Shown: piece by piece, positions 23,545 through 30,800 of the stretch
How positions within the stretch are numbered: position 1 is the stretch's first letter
Layout: the number at the start of each line of letters is the position of its first letter
Origin: Branchinecta lynchi
Lineage: Eukaryota > Arthropoda > Branchiopoda > Anostraca > Branchinectidae
DNA: 64,000 nucleotides
Direction of reading: 5' to 3'
Assembly (NCBI GenBank): GCA_023053575.1
Contig: JAKZAP010000087.1
Location: 124,001-188,000, forward strand
The notes under the pieces: model-generated
The model's database searches: none
Told to the model about the DNA's origin: nothing
What the model saw: only the letters and a program-made list of their open reading frames with translations
Translations under genes and position numbers: made by a program

Positions 23545-23905
23545 ATTAAAAACAGGGTTCGTGCATTCCCTTTTTTAGTACTTGGTTGTCATGAAAGCGA
23601 AAACAAGTGCCAAAGAACAGGGGTCCTGCATTCCCGTTTTTAGTACTTGGTTGTCATGAAAGCGAAAACAAGTGCCAAAGAACAGGGGTCCTGCATTCCC
23701 TTTTTTAGTACTTGGTTGTCATGAAAGCGAAAACAAGTGCTAAAGAACAGGGGTCCTGCATTCCCGTTTTTAGTACTTGGTTGTCTTGAAAGCGAAAACA
23801 AGTGCCAAAGAACAGGGGTCCTGCATTCCCTTTTTTAGTACTTGGTTGTCATGAAAGCGAAAACAAGTGCCAAAGAACATGGGTCCTGCATTCCCGTTTT
23901 TAGTA
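23545..23905. repeat. 65-bp minisatellite, six units
   Basis: TGCATTCCC recurs at 23562, 23627, 23692, 23758, 23822 and 23887. Each unit carries GTTTTTAGTACTTGGTTGTC, then ATGAAAGCGAAAACAAGTGC, then AAAGAACAGGGGTCC. ACTTG and CAAGT within the unit can form a short hairpin. Confidence 0.9.
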
Positions 23906-24060
23906 AAAAGGACGGTGCAGCGTTCCCCCTTTTAGTAATGATCCTCCTGGTGCAATGTTCCCGATTTTAGTACGTTGTTCCCGTTTTTTGTACGCGTTCC
24001 CGTTTTTAGTACGCGTTCCTCCTGCACCGTGTCGTTCCATTCCGTTCCCGTTTTTAGTCG
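23906..24060. repeat. Degenerate GTTCCCGTTTTTAGTAC short repeats replacing the retroelement 3' end
   Basis: Imperfect copies of GTTCCCGTTTTTAGTACGC adjoin the env remnant. Read in the sense of the retroelement, the motif is AAAAACGGGAAC, a purine run reminiscent of a polypurine tract. No 3' LTR is found on this side. Confidence 0.65.
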
Positions 24061-25186
24061 ATCCCTTGCGTAACGCTGCTCGTCTTGACTGATTAAAAAT
24101 TTGTCCGTGGGGACCGTGATTTTAATCGTTACCCTTGAATTTCCCATCAATGCTGGTAGGCTATTCACTGTGAACATTTTGAATCTAAGTGACGTGTCCA
24201 CAAGGGGTATCAGGAGTACGGAGTAAAGGTGGCCGTCCAAGATGATTAGGGTTGTCTGCATCTTAATGTAGTACAATAGTAGGGTGTTTCTTGAGAGAGG
24301 GATGGGTAACTTCATTCCGTACGGCATGCGTGTACTGCTGTGGGCCGATAAAATCGGTGCTTAGTTTTCCATTTAACAGACTGATTAGGGCTAATTCAAC
24401 CCTACTCAGGTCTGTTACAACGTTCGCTAAAGACGAGGAGATAATTTCTAACGAAGTCAACATCATTAAATTGAGGGAACCAAGGGTATAGATTTCCGAG
24501 TGGAGTTCGCCGAGTGTGGTCACCATGTTTTGCACTTGCTGTGTCAACGTTTCGAGCTTTTTCCCCTGTTTGTCCGATATACTTGTGAACATGCTTTGTA
24601 TGTGTAGTGTATTATTCACGATATCCTGCATGCCTAGTAATGACTCTTGCAGTGTTCTTATTTCCTGGTCAGTCCCTAGTGAAAAGATTCTACTTAGGAT
24701 TTGTCCTGCTACAGGGAATAGTCCCGATGTTCTCTTCTTACGGTTAGATCTGCTATTTGTTGGATTTTCGTCTCTAAAGAATGTGTTTTGCATTCGGGCC
24801 ACTGTGTCCTCTATCTTTGCGCATTGGTCACGGTACAGGGAGAATAGTAGTTTTATTCTTTTCTCGAGGAGTTCTTCTACTTGCGGCATGCTTGGGCCCG
24901 CGTGTATGTTTCCGTGTCTGTGTACTATGCTCGCTGTATCTTTGCTCATTCTTTCTAGTTCCGCTTCTAGTGGGGTGAGTGCGTCCGCGATTTTTTTTGT
25001 TTCTTGTGTCAGACTTTTCAGTGGGTTCGCATCTAGCTTTAATAAGATTTTCCAGGTTACCGTAGAAAGGGCTAACTCACCCGTCTGTTCGAAGAATATT
25101 CCATGATTTATTTTGGTTCCATGGGTGTTGTCTGTTTGGGTTCCCAGAATCAGGAGAATGCTGATGGAGGTGATAATTTTTAACAT
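24060..25186 (-). pseudogene. env: Envelope-like (fusion-protein) gene, frameshifted and 3'-truncated
   Basis: The first open frame (25186-24263, 307 codons) starts with a signal-peptide-like stretch (hydrophobic residues 4-15). It then has an extracellular segment and a furin-type site RKKR at 149-152, followed at once by a hydrophobic Gly-rich stretch (153-171) resembling a fusion peptide. A heptad-rich region (175-270) comes next. This order is that of baculovirus-F-like envelopes of errantiviruses; I see no sequence signature beyond that. Around 24300-24330 the protein-like signal moves to another frame (open 24327-23932) and continues only to about 24060, where minisatellite sequence takes over. 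The C-terminal membrane anchor is therefore missing. The gene is non-functional as it stands. Expression was probably from a spliced mRNA (acceptor at 25192-25206). Confidence 0.75.
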
Positions 25187-25206
25187 TGTCCCTGGAAGAG
25201 ATATAG
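25187..25206 (-). promoter_or_regulatory. Splice acceptor directly upstream of env ATG
   Basis: On the minus strand, CTATATCTCTTCCAG-GGACA precedes the env ATG: a pyrimidine-rich tract and AG five bases before the start codon. With the GTAAGT donor in the 5' LTR it would generate a subgenomic env mRNA, as in errantiviruses and retroviruses. Confidence 0.5.
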
Positions 25207-25344
25207 CCTCATAACTATCTTATTCTACTTCCGTTTCAGGCAGGTTTATTGCTCTGCCGGTGTACGGTGTCGCCTTAGTTCTGTTGCTTAGTGGAAAGAC
25301 TAAAAACGCTGACTACGGTTATTTTTACTTGTGTTCGGACGGGC

Positions 25345-25376
25345 TCCGGTTTTTTTCTCCCAGTTGGATTTTTTAG
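25345..25376 (+). promoter_or_regulatory. Acceptor-like pyrimidine tracts before antisense ORF A
   Basis: GGTTTTTTTCTCCCAG ends at 25362 and GGATTTTTTAG at 25376, 34 bases before the ATG. The second motif has a counterpart, GGATCTTTTTAG, ending at 26320, 41 bases before the ATG of ORF B. The duplicated unit therefore includes this upstream segment. Confidence 0.4.
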
Positions 25377-25409
25377 TCTGTTCATAGTGGTGATCGAATC
25401 CGGATAGAA

Positions 25410-25892
25410 ATGAATGTGATGAATGCCCCCCGTGTTTTTACCGCGCAAGAGTTTGCGGCAGTGGTTGGTGCGAGTCGTGCCTTGTTTTCGACCATAGAGT
25501 CTCAGAGGGTGGCCTTGGATAAAGCTGTGGGTATTACCGATAGCCTACGTGCTGAAAATCGGGCCCTCTCAGCTGAAAATGCGCAATTGCGTCGCCTGTT
25601 ATCAGACTTAACGGATAGCTCGATGGGCCATTCACGGGTTATGGCTAGTTGCGACAGGGAACTTGCTAACTCCCATTCTGTGATGCTGCGTGACGCGGCA
25701 AATGCGCGTGCCGTGTTGTCGGAAGGAAGGGTTGTTTCAAAACTCTCCACAGATTTTATGCCGCCGACGGGGATCCGGATTACCGCGGATGCCTCGGGTG
25801 AGCTCCGTGCTATTCAGTACCCGCTTTCGTGGTCTTCTGAAGACCCTTCCGTTAGTGGCGACTCGGGATGGCTCTCCCCCAAGCGCGAGTGA
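25410..25892 (+). CDS. Antisense accessory ORF A (unknown, coiled-coil protein)
   Basis: 160 codons on the strand opposite gag-pol-env, in the pol-env gap. I do not recognise a family. The N-terminal part (residues 9-40) is shared with ORF B: VF-A-EF--VVG-SRAL, then QR-AL. Further on, VLSE and MP--G--I align too. Of about 18 identical residues in the N-terminal block, about 10 use different codons (for example GTT/GTG, AGT/AGC, GCC/GCG, TTG/CTG), the pattern expected if the protein is under selection in this frame. Residues 46, 53, 60 and 67 are leucines at heptad spacing in a segment rich in Glu and Asn, a leucine-zipper-like coiled coil, but no basic DNA-binding region precedes it. No signal peptide or membrane segment. 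The ATG at 25410 is chosen because it lies between the acceptor-like signal and the conserved block; 25419 is an alternative. Confidence 0.65.
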   Translation: MNVMNAPRVFTAQEFAAVVGASRALFSTIESQRVALDKAVGITDSLRAENRALSAENAQLRRLLSDLTDSSMGHSRVMASCDRELANSHSVMLRDAANARAVLSEGRVVSKLSTDFMPPTGIRITADASGELRAIQYPLSWSSEDPSVSGDSGWLSPKRE

Positions 25893-25997
25893 AAGTGTCC
25901 GCGGGTGAGCGTATGTCGGTTCTGTATATATGTATATATTTTTTCTTGGACAAGTGTGTTTCTTCGCCATCTTTTTCAATTGGAGTATTTTTTTTTC

Positions 25998-26006
25998 GAG
26001 GTGAGT
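25998..26006 (+). promoter_or_regulatory. Splice-donor-like CGAG-GTGAGT after ORF A
   Basis: CGAG-GTGAGTTT with GT at 26001, 108 bases after the stop codon of ORF A. The same string occurs 109 bases after ORF B (GT at 27097). It is a strong match to the metazoan 5' splice consensus. Confidence 0.45.
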
Positions 26007-26360
26007 TTGTTTCCATTGATCTGTCGTTATTAGCGCCCTCTTTGTTTTTATTTATTTATATTTCACATAACGGTAAATTTGATCTAACTAATTACAAACA
26101 GTTCCCCAGGAACACCAACAGCGCCAAGCGCCCTCTTAGTTTTGCTTGCAGGGGGTTTTGTTTCTATGGGTGTCTTGGGAAAACGGTTTTACTTGGCTGT
26201 TCTGAGGTGTTGTGTTCTCTGCGCTTTTTCTCGTGGGAAATGCTGACTTTTCAGATCGCGATGTTCTTTACTACCGTCCGACTTCGATGGGCATTATATT
26301 TGTGGTGTGGATCTTTTTAGTTTGTTAGGATCAGTGTGGTGGTTAAGATCTTAGCGAGAA

Positions 26361-26987
26361 ATGGCATTAAATCTTATCGTGAGTCCGCTAGTGTTTAGCG
26401 CTGAGGAATTTGAGGTTGTGGTGGGTATGAGCCGTGCGCTGAGTAACCTGGTTGTGGAACAGCGGTTAGCCCTCACAGAGGCTATTAATGCAAAAGAGAC
26501 GGCTGAGAGAGAGGTTGAGGCGCTAAAGGGGCAGCTCTGGCGACAAGGGTCCTCCGTTATTGAGGCCGTGGTCGCCAAGGAGAAAGCGGTAACGGAAGCC
26601 AGGGGGCTGCGCTTCTTACTTGAAAAGGGTGCAAGTTTTAGGGCGTGCGATGGGGACGCAGCGGATCATCGTGCCCAAGAGTGTATGCGCCTGCGAATTC
26701 TCCTGTCCGCTGTGGTGGGGGCATCTGGTGCCTTCCTACGTGTAGTGGACAGTGAGTCGTCGTCACCTCTGGACTCTGTCGGCGCACGCCGCATTTTTAT
26801 TGACCGTCTCCTCGAGGGGCAGGATGAAGTGCTGTCGGAGGCGACCGTTACATGCTTTCGGGCCGCTGGGATGCCCGTTCTTGGCCCTTCAGACGGGATC
26901 CCGATTCCCGGTCTGGTGCCAGTGGGGGCAGGGGTTCATCCATCTACACCCTCTGTGTTGGAACCCAGTGCTTCGCCTGACAATTAA
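26361..26987 (+). CDS. Antisense accessory ORF B, paralogue of ORF A
   Basis: 208 codons on the plus strand, 951 bases downstream of the ORF A start. Residues 11-42 repeat the ORF A block (VFSAEEFEVVVGMSRAL, then EQRLAL). The middle is a charged, probably helical segment (44-90, rich in Glu, Lys, Ala). VLSE at 157-160 and MPVLGPSDGIPI at 171-182 align with residues 103-106 and 117-124 of ORF A. The C-terminal tail is Pro/Ser-rich and unstructured. No family recognised. No membrane segment or zinc motif is seen. Its position between env and pol, its strand and its duplication are the notable features. Both frames are free of stops although the pair has diverged, which argues against chance ORFs. 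A role as an antisense regulator, as for HBZ of HTLV-1, is analogy only. Confidence 0.65.
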   Translation: MALNLIVSPLVFSAEEFEVVVGMSRALSNLVVEQRLALTEAINAKETAEREVEALKGQLWRQGSSVIEAVVAKEKAVTEARGLRFLLEKGASFRACDGDAADHRAQECMRLRILLSAVVGASGAFLRVVDSESSSPLDSVGARRIFIDRLLEGQDEVLSEATVTCFRAAGMPVLGPSDGIPIPGLVPVGAGVHPSTPSVLEPSASPDN

Positions 26988-27092
26988 CTATGTCCTGTTC
27001 CTATGTAAATATTTACTGTGTATAATCTGTTTGACGCTTCGTGCTGATTTTTGTGGAGGGTCCATATCGTGTGTCCTTCGCGGCGTTTTACC

Positions 27093-27102
27093 CGAGGTGA
27101 GT
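27093..27102 (+). promoter_or_regulatory. Splice-donor-like CGAG-GTGAGT after ORF B
   Basis: GT at 27097, 109 bases after the ORF B stop, matching the position and sequence of the signal after ORF A. The duplicated module is therefore acceptor, ORF, about 109-nt tail, donor. Confidence 0.45.
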
Positions 27103-27217
27103 TTAGACTTTTGGTCTTTCTTTTCCTTGTACGATATTTTACTTTCGGAATGCGGCAGGGATCGCGTTTCCCTGCCGTAATCTGGTGTAAAAGATCGTTT
27201 TATTTTATTTTGTGTTT

Positions 27218-27826
27218 CTATTTCCCTTTTGGGTAAAACTGTGTCGGCTTAGATTCGCGACCTGACCTTGTTACATATTTTTCGGGTTTGCTGTCGGCAG
27301 TCTCTGGTTGAGGATGTGCTGCGTGAGTTGGATCTCGTGTAAAGAGGTCAAAACGGAGAGTGCGTTTCAGGTCGCTTTTCAGGCTTTTCCGTTTTGCTTG
27401 GTTCATTGCTGCTGCGGCGCTACTTGACGTGGGCTTGGATGTCCTTGGCGTGTCATCCGCAATTTCATCTGACTGCGGTAATTCTCCCCAAGGGTCAAAA
27501 CTGCTGCCGTGTTCCTCTTGTCTGGTTACTTGGGCATCTTGCAGCGACGCGCTCTCTACTGCTGGTGTGCTGGTTCCGACAGGTGAACTAAGCTTAAGTT
27601 GTGCTTTTGGGGATGGTCCTTCAGAAGAGCTGCTTGAAGCTTTTCGCCTTGGGCTTCTTCTAGCCCATTGACTTAGGAAGGGTCCTCCGGTGAGGTCATA
27701 CATCGGATTAGGTATATAATCCGCGTATCTTCTCCAACCTTTTTCTCTTGGGAGGTATTCATCGGACACGGATATATTTCTTAGTACTTCGGCTGGTACG
27801 TCTGGACGTTCTATTACGCTGCGTTT
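27218..27826 (-). CDS. C-terminal extension of pol in a second frame
   Basis: The frame is open on the minus strand from just after a TAA at 27827-27829 to a TAG at 27218-27220. It overlaps the end of the main pol frame by about 65 bases. There is no ATG at its head. Composition fits the disordered tail of a retroelement integrase: Ser-rich and Lys/Arg-rich stretches and a closing TRSGRESKPTQFYPK, a motif style common at Ty3 pol C-termini. The protein-like signal passes from the main frame to this one at a run of five A (sense strand) at 27824-27828. Either a one-base indel disrupts pol in this copy or a second frameshift is programmed. I consider the indel more likely. It could also be a separate small ORF with a GTG-like start near 27769. 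Confidence 0.55.
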   Translation of the reverse strand, partial: KRSVIERPDVPAEVLRNISVSDEYLPREKGWRRYADYIPNPMYDLTGGPFLSQWARRSPRRKASSSSSEGPSPKAQLKLSSPVGTSTPAVESASLQDAQVTRQEEHGSSFDPWGELPQSDEIADDTPRTSKPTSSSAAAAMNQAKRKSLKSDLKRTLRFDLFTRDPTHAAHPQPETADSKPEKYVTRSGRESKPTQFYPKGK

Positions 27827-30800
27827 TTATTATCCGTCCGTCATCTTCAACTTCTGTTGGCTCTTCTACTTCGGTATCACTATCTTCGCTTTCTGTTTTG
27901 CGATCTGTGTCTCTAGTTGCGGGGCTTCGGGGTAGGTTCCATTTTGGGGTGTTACTTCCCGAGGCTACATCCGTTTCCTTTTTCGGGCTGCTGCTGACGT
28001 ATTCTTTTTGTTCGTATTCCTTGGTTTCGGCTTTTCTGATGCGTGGGTGGTAACTTTCTGCGAGGGGGCTTAGAGTTGACGTAGTTTGTACTCCAGTACT
28101 CGTTCTTGAAGGAATCGTCGGTCCTTCGTTTGTGGAATGCAGGTAATCTCTAAGTTCCTGCTCCTCGTCAGAATCGTAGTTTTGATAGTGCCAATTGAAG
28201 GGGCGGAGGCGTGCTAGAGGGTTTCGTTTCGGGTCGGGGAATAGCGCCTCTGTTGTTTGTTCATCGTTGTCTGATTCCGAGTCGGATAAGGGCGCAGCCT
28301 GCCATGGGGTTTTGAATACGTTTGGTTTTAGGCGGTTCATATGTACGACTGTATCTCTTTTCGTACCGTCAATATGACGAATTTTGTAGGTGACGTCATT
28401 AGGTAGCCTTTCTGTAATTCTCCACTTTCCTGAGTATGTATCTTCTAGTTTCTTTCCTGCCCCTTTTACTTCTTGTCGTAACCATACGATGTCTCCTACT
28501 TCGTAGATTTTGTGGCGTTTCGCTTTGAGGTCGTATTTTTCCTTCTGATTTTGTTTTGCATGTTCCAGGTTTTTGCTGACCTCGTCGTAAGCTTTGCTCA
28601 TCCGTGTAATGAGTTCTGCTTTGTATGCGCTGGTAGTGTCGTGGCCATCGTCGTCGATGATCTCGGTTATCGGTAGTCTGTCGTCCCGTCCGTACATTAG
28701 AAAGAAACTGTTGTCTCCTGTTATAGGTGAATGGGCCGTATTGAGACTGTGACACAAGTAGGGTAATTGTTCATCCCATGTTAGTCTGTCTTCCTTTGTC
28801 GTAATGCTGAGGATGTTGTTGAACTGCTTGTGTATAATCTCGATTTTCCCGTTTCCTTGTGGATGGTAGCTCGATGTTTTCCACAGTGATATTCTGAGAA
28901 GTTTCGCCACTTCCATGGACATTTTGGAGATGAGTTGCGATCCCCTGTCACTGTTCACAGTAGTTGGTTTGCCGTAAGCTAGGAACAGGTTCGTCAGGGC
29001 TTGGCATACTGTCTCAGATGTTATATTCTTCAATGCGATTGCCCAGCAGAAGGACGTGAGGTGGTCAATCGCGGATAGAATATAGGTGTGCCCTTTGGTT
29101 GACGTCGGCAACGGTCCAACTATATCAATGGACAGGATGTCCATCGGGTATCTGGCTATGGGGAAGTTTCCCAGTGGTGCTGTCCATGGATGTGGGGGTG
29201 CTTTTCGTCTTGAGCACTCCTCACATGCTGCTACGAAATCTTTCACCTTTTCTACCACTCCCGGTATATAGAAGTGGTTACGTACCATTGCTAATGTCTT
29301 TAACGTGCCCAGGTGCGCACTTAAGGCGGCATGACAGTATCTAAGGCACTCCCCTTCTAGGCTTTCAGGGATAACCGGTACAATTTTCACGTCTTTTTGT
29401 CGGTAGCTTTGGGTAGGGCAGGTTAATCGGCAGACTATGTTTACATTGCTCTCAAACGTGAAGTTGTCGATCTGCTTCATGTACTTCTTATATTCGGAGC
29501 CGAGGGGTTCGTCATTCATAAAATATTCCCTTAGAGCCGTACAGAGTCCATCCTTTGCCTGGTGTCTTGCTATATTTTCTGGGGAGAGGACTGGTTGTGT
29601 CGGGTCTGGCGTGCTAGCTGTTTTGGTCGTGTTTACTTCGTATTTTCTGCTTAGCCAGTCTGGTACTCGGTTTGATTCTCCGCTTATGTGTTCTATGTCG
29701 AAGTCGAAGGCGAGTAATTTAAAGATCCATCGACTTAGTCTGCCGTTTGGGTTGCTCTGTGGTTCTTGCATCGTTTTCAGGTACTGTAGGGATTTTTGGT
29801 CCGTTCGTAACAGGAACTTTCTCCCTTGAAGGTAAGCCCTGAAGTAATGTGTGAAGTGAACAACGGCTAATAGCTCTCGCTCCACTGTAGAGTAAGCCAT
29901 TTCACTTTTTGTCAAGGCGCGGCTTCCGTAATGTATAGGGTGGAGTCTACCTTCTCTAGTTTGACTGAGCACTCCACCAATGCCAGTGGCGCTGGCGTCA
30001 ACTGATAGTACCATCGGTTCATTCAAGTCGGGTAGGATCAGGATCGGTTCCGAAATTAGTGCTTTCTTCAGGTATTCCATTGCCTTTCCTGCTTCTTTGG
30101 TGAAGACAAAGGGTGTGTTACTTTTCTTCGTTAATACCACTAGGGGTCGGCAATGGTCGGCGAAGTTTCGAATGTATTTGCGGAACCAGGAGCATAATCG
30201 TATGATGCCTCGGAGTTGTTTTAGGTTCTTGGGTGATTGCATATCCTGTACTGCTTTAATCTTCTCTGGGTCGGGTCGGATTTGTCCTTTTTCTATTAAG
30301 TGGCCCAGGAATACAGTTGATGGGTTGAGTATGCGACATTTCCGGGGTTTGAGTTTGAGTCCGGCTGTTCTGAATCTGGTCAGTATCATGCGTAAGTTCT
30401 CAAGGGCTTCGTTTTCCGTTTTCGCCCAGGTTAACAGGTCGTCTAGGTAGCAGATGAGGGACTTGAATTGATGTTCCTTAAAAAGTGTGTAAACCAGTCG
30501 TTGGTAAACTGCTGGGCTGTTAGCGAGGCCAAAAGGCATTCGTCTGTATGCGTAGGTTGCACCATCGGCAGTTATGATTGCTGTCTTTGGTTGATCTTCT
30601 TTCTTGATTGGTACTGCGTGGTATGCTCCGGTTTGATCCACGGAGGTGAAGTATTTACTTTCCGGTGAGATGCAGTCCAAACATTCATTCAGGTTTGGTA
30701 CCCTGAATTGGCTTTTCCGGGTTACCGAATTTAGTTTCCGGAAATCGCAGCAGAGTCGATAATCCGCGGGCTGTCCAGGTTGTGTTTTCTTCTTGACTAT

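Noticed and set aside
24516..25106. 196-codon plus-strand ORF overlapping env
   Set aside because: It is the antisense shadow of env, with biased Cys/Ser/Phe composition. Unlike the two ORFs in the pol-env gap it has no paralogue.
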